Origin: Pedococcus sp. 5OH_020
GTDB lineage: Bacteria; Actinomycetota; Actinomycetes; Actinomycetales; Dermatophilaceae
Assembly (NCBI RefSeq): GCF_027812955.1
Contig: NZ_JAPYZV010000007.1
Location: forward strand, 186,001 to 250,000
Direction: 5' to 3'
DNA: 64,000 nucleotides
Shown in pieces: positions 33,201 through 41,880 of the stretch; the first letter of the stretch is position 1, and each line of letters starts with the position of its first letter. A program made the position numbers and the translations under genes. The notes beneath the pieces are model-generated. The model ran no database searches. It had not been told where the DNA came from and worked only from the letters and a program-made list of their open reading frames with translations.

Positions 33201-36200
33201 CCGGGGCCAGCGCGCCTCTGCTGCGGTGACGGACAAGGCCGGCAACACCACGAGCGCTACCAGCGAGCCGGTGAACATCGACAAGACCGCCCCACGCACC
33301 GACGTCGCCCTCCCGAGCGGATGGGTCAACACCGGCGTGGAGGTCACCCTGACGCCACACGACGCACTCTCCGGTGTCGACAGCACGCAGTTCAGCGTCG
33401 ACGGCGGCGCCCAGCAGGCCGGCACCACGATCACCCTGACCGCCGAGGGGACGCACACCATCTCCTACGCCAGCACCGACAAGGCCGGCAACGTCGAAGG
33501 CGCCACGACGGTCGTGGTACTGATCGACAAGAGCAACCCGACGATCACGCACAAGCTCTCGCCCGTTGCGAACGGCAACGGCTGGAACAACGCCGACGTC
33601 ACCGTCACCTTCACCTGCGCCGACCAGGCGGACCTGTCGGGCATCGCCACCTGCACCGCACCGCAGAAGGTGACCACAGAGGGCAAGGGCCACAAGGTCG
33701 ACGGCACGGCGACCGACAAGGCGGGCAACACGGCCACGGACACCGCCACGGTGAACCTGGACAAGACCGCTCCGGTCATCACCGGCGCCCCGGACCGGAA
33801 GGCCAACACGGCCGGCTGGTACGACCACGACGTCACCGTCTCCTTCTCCGGCACGGACGCCCTGTCCGGCATCGACACCGTCACCGGCCCCCAGCACCTC
33901 GGTGAGGGCGCTGGCCAGACCGTCACGGGCACGGCCATCGACAGTGCCGGCAACAGCGACAGCACGACGCTGAGCGGCATCAACGTCGACGAGACCGCGC
34001 CGACGCTGAGCGTGGGCCCGACGACCAAGCCCAACGGCAACGGCTGGTACAACACCGACGTCACGCAGACCTGGACCGCTGACGACGCCCTGTCCGGCCT
34101 GGCCGGCGACAAGCCCGCCGACTCGGTCCTGTCGACCGAGGGTGAGGGCCAGACCGCGTCCGCGTCGGTCACCGACAAGGCCGGCAACACGACCAGCGCC
34201 ACCAGCGCGCCGGTCAAGATCGACAAGACCGCGCCGAGCACCGACGTGTCCGCCCCGAGCGGCTGGGTCAACAGCAGCGTCGACGTCGCCCTGACGCCGC
34301 ACGACGCGCTGTCCGGCGTCGACACCACGCACTACGCCGTCGACGGCGGCGACGTCCAGACGGGCACCACGGTCACGCTGACCACCGAGGGCACGCACAC
34401 GATCTCCTACGGCAGCACCGACAAGGCCGGTAACGCCGAGGCCGCCAAGACCGTCACGGTCCAGATCGACAAGACCGACCCCACCATCACGCACACGCTC
34501 AACCCGGCGGCGAACGTCAACGGCTGGAACAACGCCGACGTCACCGTCACCTTCACCTGCGACGACCAGCCCGGTCTGTCGGGTGTGAAGAGCTGCACCG
34601 CGCCCCAGACCGTCACCGCCGAGGGTGCCAAGCAGCCGGTGAAGGGCACCGCGACCGACAATGCTGGCAACACGGCGTCCGACCCGGCCACCGTGAGCCT
34701 GGACAAGACCAAGCCCACCATCGTCGGCAGCCGTACCCCGGCCCCCAACAGCTACGGCTGGAACAACACCGACGTCACAGCCTCGTTCGACGGCAAGGAC
34801 ACCCTGTCAGGCATCGACAGCGTCACCGCCCCGAAGACCTTCGGTGAGGGCGACAACCAGTCGCTCGAGGGCACCGCGGTCGACGCGGCCGGCAACTCTG
34901 CCAGCGCCACGGTCGGCGGCATCAATGTCGACAAGACGGCGCCGACCCTGAGTGGCAAGCCCACCGTGCCCGCGAACGACAACGGCTGGTACCAGGGCGA
35001 CGTCACCATCGAGTGGACCGCCGCGGACGACCGGTCCGGCGTCGCCTCAGCTCCTGCCAACAGCACCATCACCGGTGAGGGCGACGCGCTGCTGGCCACG
35101 ACGACGGTGGCCGACAAGGCCGGCAACAGCACGACGACTAGCAGCCCGACGGTGAAGATCGACCGGGTCGCCCCGACCACCACCGCTGACGCGCCCGACG
35201 GCTGGGTCAGCAGGACTGAGGTCACGCTGAAGCTGACGGCGACCGACGGCCTGTCCACGGTCGACCACACCTACTTCACCGTCGACTCGGGTGCGCAGCA
35301 GACCGGGAACGAGGTGACGCTCGCCGCCGAGGGGGCTCACGCGGTCAGCTTCTGGAGCGTCGACAAGGCTGGTAATGCCGAGAAGAAGCAGACGGTTGAC
35401 GTGCGGATCGACCGCACTCCGCCCACCATCACGCACAGCCAGGCACCCGAGCCCAACGGCAGGGGCTGGAACAGGGCCGACGTGACCGTCACCTTCGACT
35501 GCGCCGACCAGGTGGGGCTGTCCGGCATCGCCAGCTGCACGGGGCCGCAGACAGTCGCCATCGACGGTGCCGCTCAGCGAGTCGACGGCAGCGCCACGGA
35601 CACCGCCGGCAACACCGCCGACGACAGCGCCACCGTCAACCTCGACAAGACCAAGCCGACCATCACCGGTAGCCGCACCCCGGGCGCCAACAGCTACGGC
35701 TGGAACAAGACCGATGTCACCGTCCACTTCGACGGCAAGGACACCCTCTCGGGGATCTACAGCGTCACCCCCGACAAGACGTTCGGGGAGGGCACCAGCC
35801 AGTCGCTCGAGGGCACCGCAGTGGACGTGGCCGGCAACTCGGCCAGCGCCACCGTCGATGGCATCAACGTCGACGAGACGGCTCCGACCCTGAGCGGCAG
35901 GCCGACCGTCGCCGCTAATGGCAACGGCTGGTACAAGGGCGACGTCACGATCGACTGGACGGCTGCCGACGAGCGCTCCGGCATCGCCTCGGCTCCGGCG
36001 AACAGCACGATCACGGGCGAGGGCAGCGGCCTGAAGGACACCGCCACAGTGACCGACAAGGCCGGCAACAGCACCACCGCCGACAGCGCCGCCGTCAACA
36101 TCGACCGCACTGCCCCGACGACCGGCGCCGACGCGCCGGCCGGCTGGAACAACAGCACGGTCACCGTCAGCCTCGAGGCGGCCGACGGCCTGTCCGGGGT

Positions 36201-39066
36201 CGACGCGACGTACTACGCGGTCGACAGTGGGGACGCCGTCAAGGGCACCTCGCTGACGATCGACACCGAGGGCGTCCACACCCTGAAGTACTGGAGCGTG
36301 GACCAGGCCGGTAACACCGAGGCAGCACAGACCGCCACGGTGAAGGTCGACCTCACCGCGCCGACCGTAGGCCACACCGTCACCCCGGCCCCGAACACCA
36401 AGGGCTGGAACAACACCCCGGTCACCGTCGCCTACCAGTGCGACGACAAGCTCTCCGGAGTGGCGACCTGCTCGCCCGACGCGAAGGTCAGCACCGACGG
36501 GCAGGACCAGGCTGTGCCCGGCACCGCCGTGGACAACGCTGGCAACAGCTTCACCGACAACGCCACGGTCAGCATCGACACCGTGGCACCGCGGATCGGC
36601 GGTCGCCCCGACCGGGCTGCCAACGCCAACGGATGGTACGCCGGTGACGTGACGGTCGGCTTCCGCTGCCGCGACACCTTGTCCGGCATCGCCAGCTGCC
36701 CCGCGCCTACCACCCTCGGCGAGGGCAAGGCACAGTCGGTCACAGGCACGGCGACCGACACGGCTGGCAACAGCAAGAACGCGACCGTGGGTCCCATCAA
36801 CATCGACAAGACGGCCCCGACACTGAGCGGCGCCGCCACCGCCGACCCCAACGGGGCCGGCTGGTACAACGACGACGTCACCGTCAAGTGGAGTGCCGCG
36901 GACGCCCTCTCGGGCCTTGACGGCGGCGCCGCACCAGCCGACAGCACCATCGGTGGCGAGGGCACCGCCCTCACCGCTGGAACCTCGGTCCGCGACCTGG
37001 CCGGCAACGTGACCTCCGCGAAGAGCGCCCCGGTGAAAATCGACCGGACGGCGCCGACCACGACAGTCTCGGACGTCTCCGACTGGAGCAACAGCGCCGT
37101 CACGGTCAAGCTCACCGCCGGCGACAACCTCTCGGGCGTGGCCGCCACGCACTACCAGCTGGACAAGGACGCGGCCGCCATCGGCACCAGCGTCACGATC
37201 GACACTGAGGGCGTCCACACGCTCCAGGTGTGGAGCGTGGACGTCGCCGGCAACGTCGAGGCGCAGCAGAACATCGGGGTGAAGATCGACAAGACGGCTC
37301 CCGGCATCAGCCACACGCAGGCACCGGCCGCCAACACGCGGAGCTGGAACAACAGCGACGTGACCGTCACCTTCACCTGCACCGACTCCGGATCTGGCAT
37401 CGCCAGCTGCACGGACCCCGTCACCAAGGGCGAGGGCGCGGCCCAGAAGGTCGAGGGGAAGGCCACGGACAAGGCGGGCAACAGCGCCACGGACGAGACG
37501 ACGGTCAACGTCGACAAGACCAAGCCCACTGTCACCGGCACGCTCTCGGCTGACGCGAACGCCAACGGCTGGTTCAAGGCGGACGTGACTACGACGTTCA
37601 AGTGCGCCGACCAGGACGGCCTCTCCGGCATCCTGTCCTGCCCCGCGGCGAAGACCCTGGGCGAGGGCGCGAACCAGAGCGCCGGTGGCACTGCGACCGA
37701 CGCCGCGGACAACGCCAGCGACGCCTTCAGCATCACCGGTGTCAACGTCGACAAGACCGACCCGACCCTGAGCGGTGCCGTCACCACGGCTCCGAACGGC
37801 AACGGCTGGTACAACGGCGACGTCACCGTGAAGTGGACCGCCGGCGACGCCCTGTCCGGGATCGACGGCGCCACCCCGGCTGACAGCACGATCACCAGCG
37901 AGGGCGGCGCCCTGTCGACCAGCGCCTCGGTGAGCGACAAGGCCGGCAACACGGTCAGCACCACAGTGAAGGGCGTCAAGATCGACCGGCACGCCCCGAG
38001 CACCGACGCCACCGCCCCCAGCGGCTGGCAGAGCACCGACGTCACCGTGAAGCTCAGCGCAACGGACAACCTGTCGGGTGTGGCGGGCACGTACTACACG
38101 GTCGACGGCGGTGCGCAGCAGGCCGGCACCTCGGTCAGCATCACCAGCGAGGGCACCCACAAGGTCTCCTACTGGAGCGTCGACAACGCGGGCAACACCG
38201 AGACAGCCGGCACGGCCACCGTCCTGGTGGACAAGACCGCGCCGACGATCACCGGCAAGGCGACCACCAGCCCGAACGCCGCTGGCTGGTACAGCAGCCC
38301 CGTGACCGTGCAGTTCGACTGCAAGGACGCGGTCAGCGGGATCGCCAGCTGCCAGCCGGACGCGACCCTCGCCGCCCAGGGCGCGAACAGCGCCACGGGC
38401 ACGGCCGTCGACAACGCAGGTAACAAGGGCACCACCACCGTCGGCGGGATCAACGTCGACACGGTTGCCCCGAGCGTGACCATCGGCGGGGTCAAGGACG
38501 GCGCGCAGTACGTCATCGGTGCGGTCCCGACCGCCACGGCGAGCGCCACCGACGGCACCAGTGGGCTGGCCGCACCGGCAACTGGCACCAGGACCGGCGG
38601 CACCGCGAACGGCGTGGGCACCTTCACGTACACGGCGACCGCCACCGACAAGGCGGGCAACACGGGCACGGCGAAGGCGACCTACACCGTGGTCTACGGG
38701 TACGGCACCACGCTGTTCCTGCAGCCGGTGAACGACACCGCCCACCAGACCGGCCTGTCCACCAGCGTGTTCAACGCCGGGCAGACCATCCCGATGAAGT
38801 TCCAGCTGAAGAACTCCGCGGGCCAGGTCATCCAGGCGGGCTCGGCGCCGAAGTGGCTCGCCCCGGTCAAGGTCAGCACGACGGCGGCGGCCGTGAACGA
38901 GACGGCCACCACCGACACGGCGACCACCGGAGCCACGTACGTCTGGGACGGCACGCAGTACCAGTTCAACTGGAAGACCGACAAGACCCAGGCCGGTAGC
39001 TACTGGCGGGTGGGCGTCACGCTCGACGACGGGCAGACGTACTTCGTCAACATCGGCCTGAAGTAG
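30244..39066 (+). CDS. Giant secreted repeat protein, PxKF C-terminus
   Basis: 2940 residues. A signal peptide (basic start, hydrophobic ALVLTGLGVMAPAANA) is followed by about 33 Ig-like modules of 70-85 residues, each with a GW-N-(N/G)-(T/G)-DV entry and a DKAGN(T/S) turn, joined by (V/I)D(K/R)TAP. Four module types cycle in fixed order; one type has a Cys pair (for example CADQ to ATC) and one has a YxVDGG OmpL47-like strand. The last 110 residues carry an unrelated Ig-like unit and a PxKF domain (IPMKFQLKNSAGQ, then SYWRVGVTLDDGQTYFVNIGLK). No LPXTG, membrane anchor or catalytic domain is seen. Likely a surface or released adhesin or structural protein. Confidence 0.9.
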   Translation: MVASPSRTLFVAGRCRRFSAALGATALVLTGLGVMAPAANAAASVTSAVFSGGSYTATDGVVYAKQGAALTLTVRADANTSCVRVTIGNGVVEQTRTGTADFVFSGGLPEFTAGSGNGLVPVTSVIGFKNSNGKDKCVANQGETYAGQPSYVLDNTAPTATGALTPAPNGAGWNKSDVIVTWSGADTGGSGVKSVTPATDTVTIDGTVTKTATVTDNVGNTATSSPVTVKLDKTAPTITGSRTPAANANGWNNTDVTVSFAPADATSGVKTSSNPTTLTGSAANQSVTGTVTDNADNTASTTVSGISIDKVAPTLSGSPTTPANGAGWYNGDVAVAWTAADALSGTTNPPNSTITGEGTALTSSATATDKAGNTTNAQSAAVKIDRTAPNTTVTAPPAWNKTDVTLTLVPNDGLSGVDKTFYQLDGGAQTAGTSVPVTAEGNHSLKFWSTDLAGNTEAAHTVSFGIDKTSPTIGHTQNPAANGDGWNNSNVTVTFNCSDALSGVASCTAPQTVTTEGRTQTVTGSVRDNAGNTATDPAAVSIDKTKPVITVDALPAPNANGWYGDDVTATYTASDVLSGVKTQDRAHTFGEGATQTDTATATDTAGNSASVTTPVVNVDKTAPTLTGKVVGTPNAKGWFTGDVTVHWTCADNLSGVVACPADSVVKGEGSDRSASASISDKAGHTATATVDGIKIDRTAPTTTPSGVPGGWVNAPVSVGLSASDNLSDVDSTYYAVDGATTPTKGNTVTVGAEGVHSVSYYSVDNAGNTEAAKSFTVKVDLSSPSITPSQSPDQNVHGWNNTDVAVSFACEDQTALSGLKDCTVPRTVSTEGKAQKVTGTATDNAGNSVTGTATVNLDKTAPTITGAPDRAANPAGWYKADITVSFDGTDGLSGIDTVTGPQHLAEGANQSATGTAVDNAGNSATASVSGINVDKTAPTLSAAPTAGPNGNNGWYTTDVTQVWAADDALSGLAGPVPADSVLSTEGRGQRASAAVTDKAGNTTSATSEPVNIDKTAPRTDVALPSGWVNTGVEVTLTPHDALSGVDSTQFSVDGGAQQAGTTITLTAEGTHTISYASTDKAGNVEGATTVVVLIDKSNPTITHKLSPVANGNGWNNADVTVTFTCADQADLSGIATCTAPQKVTTEGKGHKVDGTATDKAGNTATDTATVNLDKTAPVITGAPDRKANTAGWYDHDVTVSFSGTDALSGIDTVTGPQHLGEGAGQTVTGTAIDSAGNSDSTTLSGINVDETAPTLSVGPTTKPNGNGWYNTDVTQTWTADDALSGLAGDKPADSVLSTEGEGQTASASVTDKAGNTTSATSAPVKIDKTAPSTDVSAPSGWVNSSVDVALTPHDALSGVDTTHYAVDGGDVQTGTTVTLTTEGTHTISYGSTDKAGNAEAAKTVTVQIDKTDPTITHTLNPAANVNGWNNADVTVTFTCDDQPGLSGVKSCTAPQTVTAEGAKQPVKGTATDNAGNTASDPATVSLDKTKPTIVGSRTPAPNSYGWNNTDVTASFDGKDTLSGIDSVTAPKTFGEGDNQSLEGTAVDAAGNSASATVGGINVDKTAPTLSGKPTVPANDNGWYQGDVTIEWTAADDRSGVASAPANSTITGEGDALLATTTVADKAGNSTTTSSPTVKIDRVAPTTTADAPDGWVSRTEVTLKLTATDGLSTVDHTYFTVDSGAQQTGNEVTLAAEGAHAVSFWSVDKAGNAEKKQTVDVRIDRTPPTITHSQAPEPNGRGWNRADVTVTFDCADQVGLSGIASCTGPQTVAIDGAAQRVDGSATDTAGNTADDSATVNLDKTKPTITGSRTPGANSYGWNKTDVTVHFDGKDTLSGIYSVTPDKTFGEGTSQSLEGTAVDVAGNSASATVDGINVDETAPTLSGRPTVAANGNGWYKGDVTIDWTAADERSGIASAPANSTITGEGSGLKDTATVTDKAGNSTTADSAAVNIDRTAPTTGADAPAGWNNSTVTVSLEAADGLSGVDATYYAVDSGDAVKGTSLTIDTEGVHTLKYWSVDQAGNTEAAQTATVKVDLTAPTVGHTVTPAPNTKGWNNTPVTVAYQCDDKLSGVATCSPDAKVSTDGQDQAVPGTAVDNAGNSFTDNATVSIDTVAPRIGGRPDRAANANGWYAGDVTVGFRCRDTLSGIASCPAPTTLGEGKAQSVTGTATDTAGNSKNATVGPINIDKTAPTLSGAATADPNGAGWYNDDVTVKWSAADALSGLDGGAAPADSTIGGEGTALTAGTSVRDLAGNVTSAKSAPVKIDRTAPTTTVSDVSDWSNSAVTVKLTAGDNLSGVAATHYQLDKDAAAIGTSVTIDTEGVHTLQVWSVDVAGNVEAQQNIGVKIDKTAPGISHTQAPAANTRSWNNSDVTVTFTCTDSGSGIASCTDPVTKGEGAAQKVEGKATDKAGNSATDETTVNVDKTKPTVTGTLSADANANGWFKADVTTTFKCADQDGLSGILSCPAAKTLGEGANQSAGGTATDAADNASDAFSITGVNVDKTDPTLSGAVTTAPNGNGWYNGDVTVKWTAGDALSGIDGATPADSTITSEGGALSTSASVSDKAGNTVSTTVKGVKIDRHAPSTDATAPSGWQSTDVTVKLSATDNLSGVAGTYYTVDGGAQQAGTSVSITSEGTHKVSYWSVDNAGNTETAGTATVLVDKTAPTITGKATTSPNAAGWYSSPVTVQFDCKDAVSGIASCQPDATLAAQGANSATGTAVDNAGNKGTTTVGGINVDTVAPSVTIGGVKDGAQYVIGAVPTATASATDGTSGLAAPATGTRTGGTANGVGTFTYTATATDKAGNTGTAKATYTVVYGYGTTLFLQPVNDTAHQTGLSTSVFNAGQTIPMKFQLKNSAGQVIQAGSAPKWLAPVKVSTTAAAVNETATTDTATTGATYVWDGTQYQFNWKTDKTQAGSYWRVGVTLDDGQTYFVNIGLK

Positions 39067-39080
39067 GGGGCGAAGCACAC

Positions 39081-39110
39081 GGGGGGCCCGGACCGGCGGC
39101 CGGGCCTCCC
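39081..39110 (+). terminator. Terminator after the giant protein gene
   Basis: 11-pair stem (GGGGGGCCCGG with CCGGGCCTCCC, one G-U pair) and an 8-base loop, 14 bases after the stop. Confidence 0.75.
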
Positions 39111-39454
39111 GTGGTCGCGGCGGTGGTGACACCGCAGCGATAACGCGCGGGGGTGCTGCGGGGTGCGGGCGGTGCAGGTGACCGTCCCGCACCCCGTCAG
39201 TGCGTCAAGGGCCCTGGGTGCGATGCAGCCGGAAAATTGAACGTGGGGTGCCTCCCGCGACCGCTGGGGGCGTGCTAGCGTCTGTCGCGGTTGCACCAAG
39301 CAGTTCCTCACAGGTCGACGAAGTGCCCGCCCTAGCACCACAGAGCGGGCCTTTCTCATCTGAGGCGGGCATGTCTCGCCGGTGGGGTTGTGTACGGCAC
39401 CTGGGGCTTCGCAAAGTGCGGATTCCCAATGGCTACAAAAGAAAGAGTTACCCC
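39111..39454 (+). promoter_or_regulatory. cspA promoter and long 5' leader
   Basis: TAGCGT at 39276-39281 is a likely -10, giving a leader of roughly 165 bases. Within it GCCCGC (39325-39330) pairs with GCGGGC (39345-39350) around a 14-base loop, followed by CTTTCTC, which looks like an attenuator or thermosensitive structure. Long structured leaders are usual for cold shock genes. No -35 is clear. Confidence 0.5.
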
Positions 39455-39658
39455 ATGGCACAGGGAACCGTTAAGTGGTTCAACGCTGAGAAGGGCTTCG
39501 GCTTCATCGCCCAGGACGGCGGCGGCCCGGACGTGTTCGTCCACTACTCGGCGATCGACTCCTCGGGCTACCGCTCGCTGGACGAGGCGCAGCGCGTGGA
39601 GTTCGAGGTCACCCAGGGACCCAAGGGTCCCCAGGCTGACGCCGTTCGCCCGATCTGA
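39455..39658 (+). CDS. cspA: Cold shock protein (CspA family)
   Basis: 67 residues: [18 protein letters not shown], with RNP1 KGFGFI and RNP2 VFVHYSAI, the single-stranded nucleic acid-binding motifs of the cold shock domain. Full family length. The ribosome site AAAGAG stands 7 bases upstream. The frame stays open 85 codons upstream, but that is the leader. Confidence 0.97.
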   Translation: MAQGTVKWFNAEKGFGFIAQDGGGPDVFVHYSAIDSSGYRSLDEAQRVEFEVTQGPKGPQADAVRPI

Positions 39659-39689
39659 CCCGAGGACTGCTCAACCACAGTCTTCAGCG

Positions 39690-39720
39690 CAGGGCCCCCA
39701 TCGTCAGGATGGGGGCCCTG
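39690..39720. terminator. Terminator after cspA
   Basis: Perfect 13-pair stem (CAGGGCCCCCATC) with a 5-base loop, followed by TTCTGTCTCC. It serves cspA and may also stop the convergent PBP transcript. Confidence 0.9.
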
Positions 39721-39786
39721 TTCTGTCTCCCTCGGCATTCTGTTCTGTCTCCCTCGGCATTCCGTTCCGTCTCACCCGGCATTCAG
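39721..39786. repeat. Three tandem 22-base repeats at the end of the PBP gene
   Basis: Units start at 39721, 39743 and 39765. Units 1 and 2 are alike but for one base (TTCTGTCTCCCTCGGCATTC core); unit 3 has a few changes. Unit 3 contains the stop and last codons of the minus-strand PBP gene, so the array probably arose by duplication of that gene's end. Confidence 0.85.
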
Positions 39787-41685
39787 CGCACTGAGGAACC
39801 TCCTGGCGACCGGGGCTGCCACGCTTCCACCGCTCTTCCCCTCCTCGACAAGCACGGCGAACGCCACGTCGCCCTGGTAGCCGACGAACCAGGCATGCGT
39901 CTGCGGCGGGTTCTTGGAGCCGAACTCCGCCGTGCCCGTCTTCCCACGCACCGGCCCGCCCGGCGTACCCCGAAGCACCGTGGCCGTTCCACGTGAGACC
40001 ACCTCTCCCATCAGCTCACGGAGCTGTGCCACCACCGCGCCGTCCAGGGGCGTGGGAGTGCGGTCCGCCGCAGCTGCCCGAGGGTCGGTCGCCACCAGCG
40101 GCGGGATGGCTGAACCTCTGGCTACGTTTCCCGCCAGGACGGCCAGGGCCAACGGCGAGGCGACATTGCGGCCCTGTCCGATGGCGGCTGACGCCTTGTC
40201 CGTCTTGCCGTTGTTGACGGGGACGGCCGCGTCGAACGCGTTGCCGACGCCCACGGTCCGTGCCCAGCCGGTCAGGCCAAGCGCGGTGGCCGCTTTGGCC
40301 AGGTCGTCGTCGCCCAGCTTGGTCGAGAGCGCCACGAACGCGGTGTTGCAGGAGTGGGCGAAGTCCGTCGTGAAGTCCGGCTGCCCGAGCGACTCCCCTT
40401 CGTAGTTCTTGTACCGCCGCCCGTCGACGACGAAGCTCTGCGGACAGGACACGGGCGTCTGGGGCGAGACCTTTCCCTGGCTCAGCAACGAGTACGTCGT
40501 GACGATCTTGAAGGCAGAACCCGGCGGGTAGTGGCCGCTGACGGCACGGTCGAAGCCCAGGGCGGGGGAGTTGGCCGATGCCAGTACATCTCCGGTCTTC
40601 ACGTCGACCGCGACCAGCGCCGAAGGCACCGCGCCGGTCGACCTCACTGCCGACTCGGCCGCATCCTGCACCTGCGGGGACAGCGTCGTGTCGACGTCGC
40701 GGCCGGGCACCGCCTCCTTGGCGAACAACGGCACGTCCGGGTGCGCACTCGACGTCACCCGGACGCCCGGCGTACCCCCGAGCGTCTCGTCGTAGCGGCC
40801 CTGCAGGCCGCTCGTCCCTGCGTAGTCGCCTGCCGTGTACCGGCCCTTGCCCGAGGCGACCAGCTCCGCGCTCACGGGCCCGAAGGAACCCAGGAGCGGC
40901 TGCCCGAACGTCCTGGACTTGGCGAGCGGCTGCGCGCGGGACGGATAGACGACGCCGGTGAGCGCATCCAGCGCGGCCTTCCGCCGGTCGAAGTCGGTCT
41001 GGCGATAGGTGATCACCGGCAGCGGCGCCTTGCTGCCTGCCTTCTGCGCCGCCTTGAGCTTCGCGACCAGGGACCCGGCCGGCTCGCCGACGATGCCCTC
41101 CAGCTGGGCGGCGACCTGCGGGGTGGCTCTGCTGGGGTCCAGCTGCACGGGGTACACCTTTCCCAGCGGCATCAGGGGACGGCCGTCCCGGTCGAGCAGA
41201 TCACCCCGCCGACCCCACGTCCTCGTCGCGGTGAGCTTGTCCGCGGGACCGATCTCCGGATGCCATGGCGAGCCAGCCGTGGGGAGGGCAACCGCCCACC
41301 CCTGCGTCCCCGCGACGACCCGCACCGGGACGGCGTACGACCACGGCACGCCGCCCGCCAGGGTCCAGCGGACGTGCAGGGTACCGCTCGCCGACTCTGC
41401 CTTACGACGGACGCTGTCGGCGGTGACCGTGAGCGGCCCACTGCCCAGGCCAGCGGTGGTCGCCGTGAAGGCTGCCTGCACGGCAGCAGGCGTCGTGCCG
41501 CTGAACCGAAGCCCGGCGCCGGTGAAGCTGCGCTGCTGCCAGGCGCGCGCGAAGCGGGCGATCTGCGAGCTCGCTGCGCGGTCCGCCTCCCGCTCCGACT
41601 CGGTGTGCCGCCACCAGACGCCGCCTGCGGCCGCCACGGCCAGAGCTGCTGCCGTCAGGGCCCCGATGAGTCCACGCCGCGTCAT
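39772..41685 (-). CDS. Penicillin-binding transpeptidase with MecA_N/NTF2 domain
   Basis: 637 residues starting MTRRGLIGALTAAALAVAAAGGVWW, a signal anchor; upstream codons to 41817 look non-coding. Domains: NTF2-like MecA_N (about residues 35-150), PBP dimerisation region, then transpeptidase with Ser390-x-x-Lys393 (PPGSAFKIV), Ser445-Cys-Asn (HSCNTAF) and Lys582-Thr-Gly (RGKTGTAEF). A class B PBP cross-linking peptidoglycan outside the membrane, akin to mycobacterial Rv2864c. MecA_N PBPs can have lower beta-lactam affinity, but this cannot be judged from sequence. Divergent from the LCP gene. Confidence 0.9.
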   Translation of the reverse strand: MTRRGLIGALTAAALAVAAAGGVWWRHTESEREADRAASSQIARFARAWQQRSFTGAGLRFSGTTPAAVQAAFTATTAGLGSGPLTVTADSVRRKAESASGTLHVRWTLAGGVPWSYAVPVRVVAGTQGWAVALPTAGSPWHPEIGPADKLTATRTWGRRGDLLDRDGRPLMPLGKVYPVQLDPSRATPQVAAQLEGIVGEPAGSLVAKLKAAQKAGSKAPLPVITYRQTDFDRRKAALDALTGVVYPSRAQPLAKSRTFGQPLLGSFGPVSAELVASGKGRYTAGDYAGTSGLQGRYDETLGGTPGVRVTSSAHPDVPLFAKEAVPGRDVDTTLSPQVQDAAESAVRSTGAVPSALVAVDVKTGDVLASANSPALGFDRAVSGHYPPGSAFKIVTTYSLLSQGKVSPQTPVSCPQSFVVDGRRYKNYEGESLGQPDFTTDFAHSCNTAFVALSTKLGDDDLAKAATALGLTGWARTVGVGNAFDAAVPVNNGKTDKASAAIGQGRNVASPLALAVLAGNVARGSAIPPLVATDPRAAAADRTPTPLDGAVVAQLRELMGEVVSRGTATVLRGTPGGPVRGKTGTAEFGSKNPPQTHAWFVGYQGDVAFAVLVEEGKSGGSVAAPVARRFLSALNAG

Positions 41686-41880
41686 GGAACCATCCAACAA
41701 CACCGGCAACAGGGCGGCTGTCTGGGCGGTTGGTGCGCCTGAAGCAACCAAACCGCCCTCCCGGACGTCTGTGAAAGAGAGCCACCAGGCGGAAAGGCTC
41801 AGGCCGCGCCCGTACACTCACCCCGGGCGGGCTGCCGCCGGCCACCTCGAGGGTGGACGTCCACACCAGAGAGGTCTTAC

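Noticed and set aside
30586-39192. Two very long minus-strand open frames (1302 and 1381 codons) opposite the giant protein gene
   Set aside because: They reflect the repeated codon pattern of the sense gene. The sense frame has a signal peptide, recognisable modules and a PxKF end; the antisense products are Gly/Val/Arg-rich repeats without a fold signature.
39721-39786. Possible CRISPR array
   Set aside because: Units are directly adjacent with no spacers and only three copies; no cas genes are near. It is a simple tandem repeat.
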